From Guptibacillus hwajinpoensis (lineage in GTDB: Bacteria; Bacillota; Bacilli; Bacillales; Guptibacillaceae), in assembly GCF_029277305.1 (NCBI RefSeq), contig NZ_CP119526.1: 64,000 nt of DNA; one strand, given 5' to 3'. The translations under genes were made by a program, and so were the position numbers. Below are positions 1 to 9,206 of this stretch, one piece after another (positions within the stretch are counted from its first letter, which is position 1; each line of letters begins with the position of its first letter). Under the pieces are notes generated by a model. That model saw only the letters and a program-made list of their open reading frames with translations, was not told the DNA's origin and did no database searches.

Positions 1-432
1 ATTCTCAGGCATTCTTGGTCCAGGTCCAAGATCATAAGTGCCATCAATCGGGATCCATGCTTTCACCTTTTTAAGAGCGTCGAACATTCTGCTTCGATCC
101 ACTGCTAGGTCACGAACGACAGGGAATGTCGTCATTGGCTCAAGGCGAATCGGCTGCTCGAGGTGATCGATAAGGGCGGTACATGATTGACGTGGCTTCC
201 CGTTGATGACCATCGAACAGGCCCCACATACTTCTTCTAGACAACCCATTTCCCACACAACAGGTGTTGTTTTTTCGCCTTTTGCATTAACTGGATTACG
301 TCGAATCTCCATTAGCGCAGAAATAACGTTCATATTTTGACGATATGGGATTGTGAATGATTCTTCATACGATGCTGATTCTGGACCATCTTGTCTTTTA
401 ATCTTCAGCGTAACTGTACGTTCTTCACTCAT
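1..432 (-). CDS. sdhB: Succinate dehydrogenase iron-sulfur subunit SdhB (partial)
   Basis: This is the N-terminal 144 codons of the iron-sulfur subunit of succinate dehydrogenase (complex II), which passes electrons from the SdhA flavin to the SdhC cytochrome b at the membrane. The frame is open to the window edge, so the C-terminal half is missing. The plant-type 2Fe-2S motif is visible as C64, C69 and C72 (CLEEVCGAC) plus C84. The start ATG overlaps the sdhA stop as TAATG, so translation is coupled to sdhA, in the usual sdhCAB order. Confidence 0.96.
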   Translation of the reverse strand, partial: MSEERTVTLKIKRQDGPESASYEESFTIPYRQNMNVISALMEIRRNPVNAKGEKTTPVVWEMGCLEEVCGACSMVINGKPRQSCTALIDHLEQPIRLEPMTTFPVVRDLAVDRSRMFDALKKVKAWIPIDGTYDLGPGPRMPEN

Positions 433-2195
433 TAGTTTTTCCCCGCTTTCTTCTTCGAATAATCGCGTTTACGAGGTGTAATTAATGATGTATCTACTTC
501 TTCATAGTAGAACTCTGGTTTATTGTTAACTGCATCGTATTTTGCCATAGTCGTTTTAAGCCAGTCTTCATCATTACGGTCAGGGAATTCAGGTTTGTAA
601 TGAGCTCCACGGCTTTCATCTCGATTAAGGGCACCAATTGTGATGACTCTTGCAAGTTGAAGCATGTTTGAAAGCTGTCGAGTAAATGCAGCTCCCTGAT
701 TACTCCATTTAGACGTATCATTAATGTTGATATTCTCGTAACGCTCCATTAACTCTTGGATCTTCTCATCCGTTTCTCGAAGCTTTTCATTATCTCTTAC
801 CACAGTAACATTAGCAGTCATCCACTCACCAAGTTCTTTATGAATTTGATATGCGTTTTCTGTTCCGTCCATTTTCAGAATCGCATCTTGTTTGGACTGC
901 TCTTCCTGCTGATGCTTCTCAAATAAAGTTGATGGTAAATCTTCAACCGTTTCTTCAAGACCATTAATATACTCTACCGCATTCGGACCAGCTACCATAC
1001 CTCCATAAATAGAAGAAAGTAGCGAGTTTGCTCCTAGACGATTTCCACCGTGTTGAGAATAATCACATTCACCCGCTGCAAATAATCCTGGGATATTCGT
1101 TTGTTGGTTAAAATCAACCCAAAGACCACCCATAGAGTAATGAACAGCAGGGAAGATTTTCATAGGTACTTTACGAGGATCGTCACCCATGAATTTCTCA
1201 TAAATCTCAATGATTCCGCCAAGCTTAATATCAAGCTCTTTAGAGTCTTTATGGGAAAGGTCAAGGTAAACCATGTTTTCGCCATTGATTCCAAGCTTTT
1301 GACGTACGCAAACATCAAAAATCTCTCTCGTTGCAATATCTCGCGGTACTAGATTACCATATGCAGGATATTTTTCTTCGAGGAAGTACCAAGGTTTACC
1401 GTCTTTGTATGTCCAAACACGTCCGCCTTCCCCTCGTGCAGATTCGCTCATAAGACGTAGCTTATCATCACCAGGAATAGCTGTAGGATGAATTTGAATA
1501 AACTCACCATTCGAATAAATCGCTCCCTGTTGATAAAGAGCACCAGCTGCTGATCCAGTATTAATGACCGAATTTGTACTTTTACCAAAGATGATACCAG
1601 GACCACCTGTTGCCATAATTACAGCATCAGCTTCAAAGCTGCGAATTTCAGATGTCGTCAAGTTCTCACCGACAACTCCACGACAGACACCTCCATCATC
1701 AAGAATCGCAGATAGGAATTCCCATCCTTCATATTTCGTGACAAGTCCAGCCACTTCATGGCGACGTACTTGCTCATCTAATGCATAAAGCAACTGTTGT
1801 CCTGTTGTCGCCCCTGCAAACGCAGTACGGTGGTGCTGAGTACCACCAAAGCGTCGGAAGTCTAGTAGACCTTCTGGCGTTCTATTAAACATAACACCCA
1901 TACGGTCCATTAAATGGATGATACCAGGTGCCGCATCACACATAGCCTTTACTGGAGGCTGGTTCGCAAGGAAGTCTCCTCCATAAACTGTATCATCAAA
2001 GTGTTCCCAAGGAGAATCTCCTTCTCCTTTTGTATTAACAGCACCGTTAATTCCACCCTGTGCACAAACAGAGTGAGATCGCTTAACTGGTACGATGGAA
2101 AGTAAATCTACATTCATTCCGGCTTCTGCCGCTTTGATCGTTGCCATTAACCCGGCAAGACCGCCTCCAACAATTACTAATTTACCTTTACTCAT
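432..2195 (-). CDS. sdhA: Succinate dehydrogenase flavoprotein subunit SdhA
   Basis: This is the catalytic flavoprotein of complex II, which oxidises succinate to fumarate in the TCA cycle. At 587 residues it has the usual Bacillus length. The N-terminus carries the dinucleotide-binding GGGLAG at 10-15. The flavin-attachment region RSHSVCAQGG follows, with H41 the expected covalent FAD histidine. The ARGEGGR and HGGNRLGANS active-site segments lie further on. It is second in the sdhCAB operon, about 80 bp after sdhC, and its TAA overlaps the sdhB ATG. Nothing in it looks unusual. Confidence 0.97.
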   Translation of the reverse strand: MSKGKLVIVGGGLAGLMATIKAAEAGMNVDLLSIVPVKRSHSVCAQGGINGAVNTKGEGDSPWEHFDDTVYGGDFLANQPPVKAMCDAAPGIIHLMDRMGVMFNRTPEGLLDFRRFGGTQHHRTAFAGATTGQQLLYALDEQVRRHEVAGLVTKYEGWEFLSAILDDGGVCRGVVGENLTTSEIRSFEADAVIMATGGPGIIFGKSTNSVINTGSAAGALYQQGAIYSNGEFIQIHPTAIPGDDKLRLMSESARGEGGRVWTYKDGKPWYFLEEKYPAYGNLVPRDIATREIFDVCVRQKLGINGENMVYLDLSHKDSKELDIKLGGIIEIYEKFMGDDPRKVPMKIFPAVHYSMGGLWVDFNQQTNIPGLFAAGECDYSQHGGNRLGANSLLSSIYGGMVAGPNAVEYINGLEETVEDLPSTLFEKHQQEEQSKQDAILKMDGTENAYQIHKELGEWMTANVTVVRDNEKLRETDEKIQELMERYENININDTSKWSNQGAAFTRQLSNMLQLARVITIGALNRDESRGAHYKPEFPDRNDEDWLKTTMAKYDAVNNKPEFYYEEVDTSLITPRKRDYSKKKAGKN

Positions 2196-2273
2196 AAGAA
2201 CGGTTCCCCCTTAAATGCTGGCTCTGTCTGGATATTATGTGTCCAGACTTGATGGTGAAGACTGTTCGGTTTC

Positions 2274-2882
2274 TTATACGAATGCAAATAACGCGCGGAT
2301 CCCAACGAATGATAGTGCAACGAAAATAACCATTGTCACGTAAGTCATTGCGCGTTGTGATTTAGGTGTAACTGTTAAGCCCCAGCTTACGAAGAACGAC
2401 CATAAACCATTCGCAAAGTGGAAGACAGTACCTACAACACCTACGATATAAAAGATCATCATTCCAGGGTTTGATAGAATATCAGCCATCATTTGATAGT
2501 TAACTTCTGCTCCCATAGCGGCTTGAATCCTAGTCTGCCAAACGTGCCATGTTACAAAAATAAGTACGATTACACCAGATATCCGCTGCAAGTAAAACAT
2601 CCAATTGCGTAAATACCCATAAGTACTTACGTTATTTTTGGATTGAAATGCGATAAACACACCATAAATCGCATGGAATAAGAGCGGTAAGAAAATAACG
2701 AAAATTTCTAATAAATAACGATAAGGTAGGCTTTCCATAAAATGCGCTGCTGCATTAAAGTCCTCAGGCCCTCTTGTTGCGAAATAGTTTACTGTTAGAT
2801 GTTGCGTAACATAGAGTCCGAGTGGAATAACCCCTAGAAGCGAATGCAATTTTCGGCTTACAAAGTCTCGACTTGCGGCCAT
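2274..2882 (-). CDS. sdhC: Succinate dehydrogenase cytochrome b558 subunit SdhC
   Basis: This is the membrane anchor of complex II, a diheme cytochrome b558 that carries electrons to menaquinone. Its 202 residues hold five hydrophobic helices, near 13-33, 57-78, 98-118, 136-157 and 180-200. The histidines in SRKLHSLLG, QHL, FHAIYG, WHVWQ and FHFANGLW suit heme ligation. It opens the sdhCAB operon. An AAAGGGGG ribosome-binding site lies just before the ATG, and a sigma-A promoter lies about 115 bp upstream. Confidence 0.96.
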   Translation of the reverse strand: MAASRDFVSRKLHSLLGVIPLGLYVTQHLTVNYFATRGPEDFNAAAHFMESLPYRYLLEIFVIFLPLLFHAIYGVFIAFQSKNNVSTYGYLRNWMFYLQRISGVIVLIFVTWHVWQTRIQAAMGAEVNYQMMADILSNPGMMIFYIVGVVGTVFHFANGLWSFFVSWGLTVTPKSQRAMTYVTMVIFVALSFVGIRALFAFV

Positions 2883-3001
2883 GTTTTGTGTGTCCCCCTT
2901 TTAAGTTGTTAAGCTACCATCTGTCAGTGCATTTTTCTACAATAGATGTCTTTGCATGCACAGAAATCATCGCTTTCTGTCGATTAAATTGTGACATAAC
3001 C

Positions 3002-3030
3002 ATTGTACTCCCATCATTTAGGACCGTCAA
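3002..3030 (-). promoter_or_regulatory. Sigma-A promoter of sdhCAB
   Basis: On the minus strand TTGACG (3025-3030) and TACAAT (3002-3007) are 17 bp apart, giving a leader of about 110 nt before sdhC. Near the 5' end the leader holds a short hairpin, CAGAAA/TTTCTG (2961-2979), which could protect the message. This is pattern matching only. Confidence 0.75.
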
Positions 3031-3184
3031 GAAAACGCGTACATTCAGACTTTTCTAAATCTATTAAGTTGACTCTAATTTGTCACAATTCAATGTGCTC
3101 TTTTTATTTTATTTCTATCTATTGTGCTATGGAGGAATTCGCTTCTAAACGTTATAATTATAGCAGACAAGCTAGGAGGAATTT

Positions 3185-3628
3185 ATGTTTAAGAAGCGTA
3201 CAAACACGATTGACTATAGCCATGAAGTAGAAACAACAGCTTTTGGGTATGAATTCTTAAGGGAGATTCTTCTTCCTGAGCTTTTAGGAAATGAACAGCC
3301 AGCCGTTCTGTACTGGACAGGCAAGGAGATGGCAAGACAATACCCACTCTCTTCTAAAGAAGAAATAATAGAATTCTTCACGAAAGCGAGTTGGGGTACA
3401 CTCTTAGTACAACAGGAAAAAAAGAATGAGATCATTTTCCTGCTCCAATCACAATTAATTACAGAACGAAAGAACACGACTCGGATGCCTTGTTATCAGT
3501 TAGAAGCTGGATTTATATCTGAGCAGTACCAAAACATGCTTAACTGTATGACAGAAGCCTATGAAACTGACAAAAAGAACGACATTCAGATCACAGTTAA
3601 ATGGGATCCAAAAGATAAAGTAGAATAA
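3185..3628 (+). CDS. yslB: YslB family protein (DUF2507)
   Basis: This 147-residue protein sits between sdhC and lysC exactly as yslB does in B. subtilis, and it has the family look (YGYEFLRE near the start, then VLYWTGKEMARQYP). The family is small and cytosolic, belongs to the V4R-like/DUF2507 group, and has no firmly known function. It is transcribed divergently from sdhC. A strong TAGGAGGAA ribosome-binding site precedes the ATG, and a TATAAT at 3153-3158 is a possible -10 without a clear -35. Confidence 0.9.
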   Translation: MFKKRTNTIDYSHEVETTAFGYEFLREILLPELLGNEQPAVLYWTGKEMARQYPLSSKEEIIEFFTKASWGTLLVQQEKKNEIIFLLQSQLITERKNTTRMPCYQLEAGFISEQYQNMLNCMTEAYETDKKNDIQITVKWDPKDKVE

Positions 3629-3656
3629 AAAGGGAGACCCAATGTGGTCTCCCTTT
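3629..3656. terminator. Bidirectional terminator between yslB and lysC
   Basis: The 11-bp stem AAAGGGAGACC/GGTCTCCCTTT (3629-3639 with 3646-3656) has a 6-nt loop, an A-run on one side and T-richness on the other. It serves the converging yslB and lysC genes. Confidence 0.85.
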
Positions 3657-3662
3657 CATTCG

Positions 3663-4898
3663 TTATACTTGCTCAACTGGCTTTCTCTCATCTAACTGGA
3701 ATTGATCATGTAGTGACTCAATCGCATAAATCATTTTATCCTGAGGCACAATTGTAGAAACTTTTATTTCTGATGTACTGACCATCTTGATTTCAATCCC
3801 ATGTTCAGATAGTACTTCAAACATCTGGGCAGCGACACCTGGGTTAGAGATCATTCCTGATCCTACAATTGATACTTTAGCTAAATCAGATTCATGGAAA
3901 ATATTATTGTATGGTAATTTGACTTTAATTCGGTTTAACACATCCAATGTTAACTCAAGAGAAGCCGTTTCGATTGAAAATGAAATGCTTGTTGTATTCT
4001 TCTCACTTGTACTTTGAATAATAACATCGACATTAATGCCATTAGACGCGAGAGATGAGAAAAGAGTTGGTAGTGTTGTAATTTCGTTTGGTAATCCAGA
4101 AATCGTGATTTTTGTTACGTTACTTTCAAACGCCAGACCCCTGACGACTAAATTTTGTTCCATTGATGCTACCTCCTCTATTAACGTTCCAGGTTCATTC
4201 GTAAAGCTCGAGCGGACCTCAAGCAATATATTATAATTTTTGGCGAACTCAACCGCTCTTGGATGCAGAACCCCTGCTCCTAAATTGGCAAGTTCAAGCA
4301 TTTCATCATAAGAAATGGTAGACAGTTTCCTAGCTGCATTTACATACCGAGGATCGGTTGTATAAACACCATCTACGTCTGTATAAATTTCACACCGATC
4401 TGCCTTAAGAGCAGCAGCTATCGCAACTGCTGTTGTATCAGATCCACCTCTACCAAGCGTAGCAATATCGGTTGTATCTGTAAGTCCCTGGAATCCAGCA
4501 ACGATTACAATTTTCCCTTCAGCAAGATGCTGATTCATTCTCTTTGAATCGATATCAAGGATTCTGGCATTGCCATGAAACGTTTCTGTCTTTATTCCAG
4601 CCTGCCAGCCAGTTAACGATACTGAATCGTATCCTGCTTCTTGTATTGCCATTGAAAGTAACGCAGTTGTTACTTGCTCACCTGTTGTTAGAAGCATATC
4701 TAGCTCCCTAGGAGAGGGTTTTGTTGTAATACCTTTTGTTAATCCAACAAGTTCATCGGTTGTTTTCCCCATAGCAGATACGACAGCAACAACTTCGTCA
4801 CCAGCATCCACTGCCTCAATGAGTCTTCTTGAGACATTTTTAATTTTCTCTACATCGCCTACAGATGTTCCACCAAACTTTAATACGCGTAGTCCCAC
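3663..4898 (-). CDS. lysC: Aspartate kinase LysC (aspartokinase II type)
   Basis: This enzyme phosphorylates L-aspartate, the first step toward lysine, threonine, methionine and diaminopimelate. The kinase domain opens with VLKFGGTSVG and carries TTGEQVT, GRGGSDTTAVA and TDVDGVYTTDP. Two ACT domains follow (from about 265, and the VSIVGSGMISNPGVAAQMF repeat), as in lysine-sensitive aspartokinase II. The GTG at 4898 is chosen because GGATGGAG lies just upstream and it reproduces the B. subtilis start (MGL...KFGG). In-frame ATGs at 4907 and 4919 have poor ribosome-binding sites. A lysine riboswitch sits about 440 bp upstream, separated from the gene by a family 1 repeat. Confidence 0.95.
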   Translation of the reverse strand: MGLRVLKFGGTSVGDVEKIKNVSRRLIEAVDAGDEVVAVVSAMGKTTDELVGLTKGITTKPSPRELDMLLTTGEQVTTALLSMAIQEAGYDSVSLTGWQAGIKTETFHGNARILDIDSKRMNQHLAEGKIVIVAGFQGLTDTTDIATLGRGGSDTTAVAIAAALKADRCEIYTDVDGVYTTDPRYVNAARKLSTISYDEMLELANLGAGVLHPRAVEFAKNYNILLEVRSSFTNEPGTLIEEVASMEQNLVVRGLAFESNVTKITISGLPNEITTLPTLFSSLASNGINVDVIIQSTSEKNTTSISFSIETASLELTLDVLNRIKVKLPYNNIFHESDLAKVSIVGSGMISNPGVAAQMFEVLSEHGIEIKMVSTSEIKVSTIVPQDKMIYAIESLHDQFQLDERKPVEQV

Positions 4899-5013
4899 TC
4901 TCTCCATCCTTTCTCTCATGTAACTGGTTTCTCACTCTATTTATGCACTTAACGCACACGCCTCACTAATCAAGAGTAATATGGTTTTCGTTTTGTTATA
5001 CTTTATTCTTTAT

Positions 5014-5229
5014 AAAAAGCTCTTTTCGCAGACATTGTTGCTACATGAATGGGTGAATTTCCGCTCCAGGATGCTCGCTTTCCGCGGGGCGGGCGGTGAT
5101 CCTCCTCGTCGCTTACGCTCCTGTGGGGTCTCACCTGTCCCGCTAGTCCAGCATCCTTCCGCTCCAATTGCGAAGTGTGGTGTTTTATTTGTTTCAAAAG
5201 CAACAATCTTTTAGAAAAAGAGCCTTTAG
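5014..5229 (+). repeat. Family 1 palindromic repeat, copy A
   Basis: This is the clearest copy with both ends. The ends are about 30-bp imperfect inverted repeats: a left AAGCTCTTTT...ATTGTTGCT and a right AGCAACAAT...AAGAGCCTTT. The core starts TTTCCGCTCCAGGATGCTCG and ends GCATCCTTCCGCTCCAAT, so TTCCGCTCCA occurs twice in the same direction around a GC-rich centre. It lies in the lysC leader, after the riboswitch terminator and before the gene. Boundaries are approximate. Confidence 0.8.
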
Positions 5230-5261
5230 AAAAGAAGCTTATGAAAAAGTAATAAAGTATA

Positions 5262-5297
5262 AAAAAAACAACAATGAGAAAAACCTCACTGTTGTTT
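5262..5297 (-). terminator. Lysine riboswitch terminator (lysC leader)
   Basis: On the minus strand a stem built from AACAACAGTGAG and CTCATTGTTGTT (one mismatch) is followed by a run of eight T. It lies 40 bp after the 3' end of the lysine aptamer and is the expected premature terminator used when lysine is bound. Confidence 0.85.
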
Positions 5298-5336
5298 TCA
5301 AAACAAATCCAAGAAAACGTCCCTTTGTGAGATAGT

Positions 5337-5512
5337 TCTCCATCCAATTCCAGGGTAGGTATTGGATGACAGCTCTGCATTTATTCAACACAGATCCAGC
5401 TTCAGACAGATAAGCGTCTTTCCACTTCGGCAAATTCCCCTTTCAGCTCCTGTCGACGAGTCTTATCACTCTAGAGAGAACTTACTAATGGTTTTTGCGC
5501 CTCTACCATCAC
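5337..5512 (-). promoter_or_regulatory. Lysine riboswitch (L-box) upstream of lysC
   Basis: The minus strand carries the typical L-box segments in order: GGTAGAGGCGC, AGTAAG, GCTGAAAGGGGAATTTGCCG, GTTGAATAAATGC, GAGCTGTCATC and CTATCTCAC. The last pairs with GTGATGGTAG to close P1. They match the B. subtilis lysC leader as I remember it. In this class lysine binding favours the terminator that follows at 5262-5297, shutting off lysC. The family 1 repeat between terminator and gene makes the leader unusually long. Confidence 0.9.
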
Positions 5513-5549
5513 TTCAACTTTCGAAGTGTGGACCTATTAAATTTCATTC

Positions 5550-5578
5550 ATTATAACGGACTGAGCAGAAAGCCGCAA
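5550..5578 (-). promoter_or_regulatory. Sigma-A promoter of lysC leader
   Basis: TTGCGG (5573-5578) and TATAAT (5550-5555) are 17 bp apart on the minus strand, about 40 bp before the lysine aptamer. Confidence 0.75.
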
Positions 5579-5592
5579 CAGATTGTTGCAAA

Positions 5593-7374
5593 TTAATTCG
5601 CTTGATTTTCGAATCTTACAAGTAACTCCTTTGCAACAGCTTGAGGTAAACCTGCTTCTTGTAATTCTTCTACACTTGCTTCTTTCATTTTTTTAATTGA
5701 GCCAAAATGTTTAAGAAGCATTTTTTTACGCTTCTCTCCGATACCTGGAATATCATCAAGACTTGATTTCAGCATAGATTTTCCTCTGAGCTGACGATGG
5801 AACGTTATCGCAAAGCGATGGACTTCATCTTGTATTCGCTGCAATAGGTAGAACTCCTGGCTGTTTCTTGATAAATAGACAGCAACAGGTGGATCACCTA
5901 TGAGTAAATGTGATGTTTTGTGTTTCTCATCTTTTGTTAAAGAACATACAGGTATATCAAGTCCTAGTTCATTCTCAAGCACATCTTTTGCAGCTTGAAT
6001 TTGAGCAATTCCACCATCAATAATAATTAAGTCCGGTAGGGGGCCACTTTCCTTCAACATTCTTGAGTAGCGTCTACGAACGACTTCTTTCATCGATCCA
6101 ACATCATTTGGACCTTCAACCGTTTTAATTTTGTATTTACGATACTCATTTTTCTTAGGCTTGCCATCTAGGAAAACAACCATAGCCGATACAGGATTTG
6201 TCCCTTGTATATTAGAATTATCAAATGCTTCGATTCGGAGTGGTGCGTCAATTCCGAGTTGATCCCCTAAATTCTCGACTGCATCAATTGTTCTCTTCTC
6301 ATCACGCTCAATGAGAGAGAATTTCTCATTAAGAGCAATCGTAGCATTTTTTTCTGTCAATTCAACGAGCTCTTTTTTCTTTCCTCGCTTCGGTTGGTGA
6401 ACAGGAATCTCTAACAATTCTTGTGCCATCTCAGCATTAACATGCTGTGGCAAAAGCAATTCTTTCGGTTTTGGATGGTTTTTCTGTAAGTAGAATTGAC
6501 CGAGATAGGTTAAGAAATCCTCTTCCGCATCATTATAGAATGGAAACAGTGAAACATCTCTTTCAATAAGCTTTCCCTGACGAACAAAGAAGACTTGAAC
6601 ACACATCCAGCCCTTATCGTAGCTGTAACCAAAGATATCCCTATCAATTCCGTCATTGGATTGGATCTTCTGTACTTCCATTACTTTATCGATATGAAAC
6701 ATAAGATCGCGGTATTCTTTTGCTCGCTCAAAATCCATATTCTCAGCAGCAAGACCCATCTTCCGTTCAATGTCCTCTTTAACCTCTTGATGGCCGCCAT
6801 TTAGAAAACGCGTGATTCCATCAATCATTTCCTTATTTTGTTCTTTCGTAACATCTTTCACGCAAGGTGCAAGACATTGACCAATGTGGTAGTAAAGGCA
6901 AACACGGTCAGGCATTTTTCTACATTTCCGTAGTGGATAAAGACGATCTAGCAACTTCTTTGTAGCACTAGCTGCATACGCATTTGGATAAGGTCCAAAA
7001 TACTTTCCTTTATCTTTCTTTATCTTTCTCGTGGTAATTAGACGTGGCTGCTCTTCAGATGTGATTTTAATGTATGGATAGCTTTTATCGTCTTTTAACA
7101 TGACATTATATTTAGGATCATGCTTTTTAATCAAATTAAGCTCTAGAATCAGTGCTTCAAGATCTGTAGATGTAACAATATATTCAAAATCCCGGATTTC
7201 ACTTACTAGACGCTGTGTCTTTCCATCATGTGATCCACTAAAATATGAACGTACTCTATTTTTCAGAACCTTTGCTTTCCCAACGTAAATAATCGTTCCC
7301 TGGCGATCTTTCATTAAGTAACACCCGGGCTGGTCAGGAAGGATTGCTAGCTTGTTCTTAAGATTTTGCTCCAT
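5593..7374 (-). CDS. uvrC: Excinuclease ABC subunit C (UvrC)
   Basis: UvrC makes the two incisions around a lesion in nucleotide excision repair, after UvrA and UvrB have marked it. The 593-residue protein opens with the GIY-YIG nuclease (GCYLM...IIYVGKAK...NRVRSYF, about 17-45). A cysteine-rich stretch follows (CRKMPDRVCLYYHIGQCLAPC), then a UVR segment near 200-235, the RNase H-like C-terminal nuclease (EAFDNSNIQG, IIDGG) and helix-hairpin-helix motifs (LDDIPGIGEKRKKMLLKHFGS). GAGGTGA precedes the ATG. In B. subtilis trxA lies next upstream; here about 9 kb of accessory genes separates them. Confidence 0.97.
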   Translation of the reverse strand: MEQNLKNKLAILPDQPGCYLMKDRQGTIIYVGKAKVLKNRVRSYFSGSHDGKTQRLVSEIRDFEYIVTSTDLEALILELNLIKKHDPKYNVMLKDDKSYPYIKITSEEQPRLITTRKIKKDKGKYFGPYPNAYAASATKKLLDRLYPLRKCRKMPDRVCLYYHIGQCLAPCVKDVTKEQNKEMIDGITRFLNGGHQEVKEDIERKMGLAAENMDFERAKEYRDLMFHIDKVMEVQKIQSNDGIDRDIFGYSYDKGWMCVQVFFVRQGKLIERDVSLFPFYNDAEEDFLTYLGQFYLQKNHPKPKELLLPQHVNAEMAQELLEIPVHQPKRGKKKELVELTEKNATIALNEKFSLIERDEKRTIDAVENLGDQLGIDAPLRIEAFDNSNIQGTNPVSAMVVFLDGKPKKNEYRKYKIKTVEGPNDVGSMKEVVRRRYSRMLKESGPLPDLIIIDGGIAQIQAAKDVLENELGLDIPVCSLTKDEKHKTSHLLIGDPPVAVYLSRNSQEFYLLQRIQDEVHRFAITFHRQLRGKSMLKSSLDDIPGIGEKRKKMLLKHFGSIKKMKEASVEELQEAGLPQAVAKELLVRFENQAN

Positions 7375-7450
7375 GCTGACTCACCTCACTATTCCCTTTA
7401 AAGGCGTATCTATGTTCGCCTCTCATTGTACCACAATCCCGCTATTTTCT

Positions 7451-8947
7451 TTATTCGCGATACTCATATAAAACAATGTTGTCATAAATAGGATCATACA
7501 AGGATGATGAATCAAAGTTTATGACTCTCTTTATTGAATTCTCAATTGGAATTCCCTGTTCTTTAAATCCATCTACAACTTCCCCTGTTAAGAAGATTCG
7601 ATGGTTTTCGTAATAGCTTTTATCTGATCGAAAAGTAGAATACGTATAGATCTGTTCATGTTCAAAGTCGGCATCTACATATCCCATTACCCTTGTTTCT
7701 TCCCATGTATACACGATAACCGGTTCATTGATCTCTTCTAAATAATCAATAAGTTGATGAACAGCTGCTGGCTTTTCTGCCTCTTTCATAACGACGTACG
7801 AGAAAGTAGTTTGTGTAACCACTACGAATAATAAAAAAACCATTACTCTAGTACGAAGAGTATGCTCACTCACAATAATGGTAGCAAGGCCAAACAGTGC
7901 CATCGTTGGTAGAGGAAGGATATGCCTTGGCTTATCAACATTTTGCGCAAATAAAGCCCACAGGAAATAACCAATAAACATTGCTACGTAAGCCCAAACG
8001 AACGGAGTACCACTAGACTTTCTTATTCTTTTCACTAATGCAATCGCTGCATAGACAGAGAATAGTGCAATCACGCCTAACAACAAAGTAGATTGTCCAG
8101 CGAAACCAGTCCAAGCGATATTATAGAACAGCAAATTGGAAAGTCGTTCAAGAATAGATGAAGAAGCTGAAACCGCCGTTCCTCCCCAATCCTGAAAATG
8201 TCCATTCGAGAAACCGAGCGCTAATTGAATAAACGCTGCTACTCCGCCTTCTGAGACTGCAAGTCCAGCCACCCATATCAACTGAAACAATAAAGCAATG
8301 CTTATTTGAATAATTAAAAACGAGGCGTACTCTCGGGTTTTGAATTGCTTTTTTCGTGATAATAGAAGGAGTAAAAGTCCGATCCCAAACGGTAGGTACG
8401 AAAGGCGTATACCTAATAAGAAACTAAATAATAAAGATGACAAGACAACAAATACTGTCGAGTTCTTGCGTTGAAAGGCACTCTGTAATATCCAGATATA
8501 CCACCAGAGGATCGCTACAGCAGCTGCTTCACTCATCGGTTGAACAGCCATAACATTTAGAAAAACCATTGATTGAATGATCGCTACCGCTACTACGCTC
8601 CCTGTCGCCCAGAGATAGGATCGACTAAGTTTGTAAATCGGATAAACAGTCGTTAATAACAAAAGTGAATTCCAATTTGCAAGAGCCTGAGTTGGATTCA
8701 CAACCCACTCGTTAATAAGCATCCCACCCAGGATGAAATAAGGATACCCGGGGAAATGTGGCTGCATAGCAAATAGGTCAAACCTCGTTAATGCCAAAGA
8801 AAAGTCAACTTGATCCCACGAACGCGGTACATCGAGTGCATAGACAAATCTCCACCACACTACAAGGAATATACTACTAATGGAAACAATCCATAGTGTA
8901 CATATAAGAATCTTGTTCCATACTAATTTCTCATCTAATCGATTCAA
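7451..8947 (-). CDS. GT-C-like multispanning membrane protein (putative glycosyltransferase)
   Basis: The 498-residue protein has about ten to eleven hydrophobic helices and an early loop with charged and aromatic residues (RSWDQVDFSLALTRFD, then QPHFPGYPYF). That architecture is typical of GT-C or dolichyl-phosphate-mannose transferase-like proteins, where the first outer loop carries the catalytic acid. Such enzymes move a sugar from a polyprenyl-phosphate donor to an outer acceptor. The start is a TTG with AAAGGGTGA upstream. It stands alone between uvrC and a family 2 MITE, but the GT2 and flippase-like genes 2-7 kb upstream would fit as suppliers of its donor. Class is likely; substrate unknown. 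Confidence 0.65.
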   Translation of the reverse strand: MNRLDEKLVWNKILICTLWIVSISSIFLVVWWRFVYALDVPRSWDQVDFSLALTRFDLFAMQPHFPGYPYFILGGMLINEWVVNPTQALANWNSLLLLTTVYPIYKLSRSYLWATGSVVAVAIIQSMVFLNVMAVQPMSEAAAVAILWWYIWILQSAFQRKNSTVFVVLSSLLFSFLLGIRLSYLPFGIGLLLLLLSRKKQFKTREYASFLIIQISIALLFQLIWVAGLAVSEGGVAAFIQLALGFSNGHFQDWGGTAVSASSSILERLSNLLFYNIAWTGFAGQSTLLLGVIALFSVYAAIALVKRIRKSSGTPFVWAYVAMFIGYFLWALFAQNVDKPRHILPLPTMALFGLATIIVSEHTLRTRVMVFLLFVVVTQTTFSYVVMKEAEKPAAVHQLIDYLEEINEPVIVYTWEETRVMGYVDADFEHEQIYTYSTFRSDKSYYENHRIFLTGEVVDGFKEQGIPIENSIKRVINFDSSSLYDPIYDNIVLYEYRE

Positions 8948-9000
8948 ACCACATCACCCTTTAGTTAGATCCATTATAAGACGTTTGTAATAATAAAGAA

Positions 9001-9195
9001 GGCTATGTTAATCAACAGTGTTGATTTTTGGCTCATTTATGCCCTGTGGTGACCAATCGCCTGAGCAAATGAATTTGCTCGAAGCGATTGGTCATCACAG
9101 GGCGACCTTTCAGCAGAGCTGAAAGGCGAGTAAAACTGAGGTTTCACTCGAATGAGCCAAAAATCGAGAAATTAACAATATGAGCTAACATAGCC
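9001..9195 (+). mobile_element. Family 2 MITE, copy 1 (8-bp target duplication)
   Basis: The 195-bp non-coding element begins GGCTATGTTA and ends TAACATAGCC. Inward lie matching TTTTTGGCTCAT/ATGAGCCAAAAA arms and several internal hairpins, for example CCAATCGC...GCGATTGG. It is flanked by a perfect 8-bp direct repeat, ATAAAGAA (8993-9000 and 9196-9203), the mark of transposition. With 9207-9231 it fills the gap between the membrane protein and the FTR1 gene. Confidence 0.88.
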
Positions 9196-9206
9196 ATAAA
9201 GAAAAA

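Noticed and set aside
2961..2979. AGAAAGCGATGATT in the sdhC leader as a cre site
   Set aside because: It matches the cre consensus at only about 11 of 14 positions, and the conserved outer bases differ; a simple 5' hairpin is the better reading.
5239..5433. A 64-residue minus-strand frame starting TTG with GAAAGGGG nearby
   Set aside because: It runs through the lysine aptamer and its terminator; the apparent ribosome-binding site is the conserved AAAGGGG of the L-box. Structure explains the sequence better than coding.
9001..9195. Considered as a structured regulatory RNA or terminator cluster for the flanking genes
   Set aside because: Perfect target duplication and the related copies elsewhere show that it is an inserted element; any terminator use is secondary.
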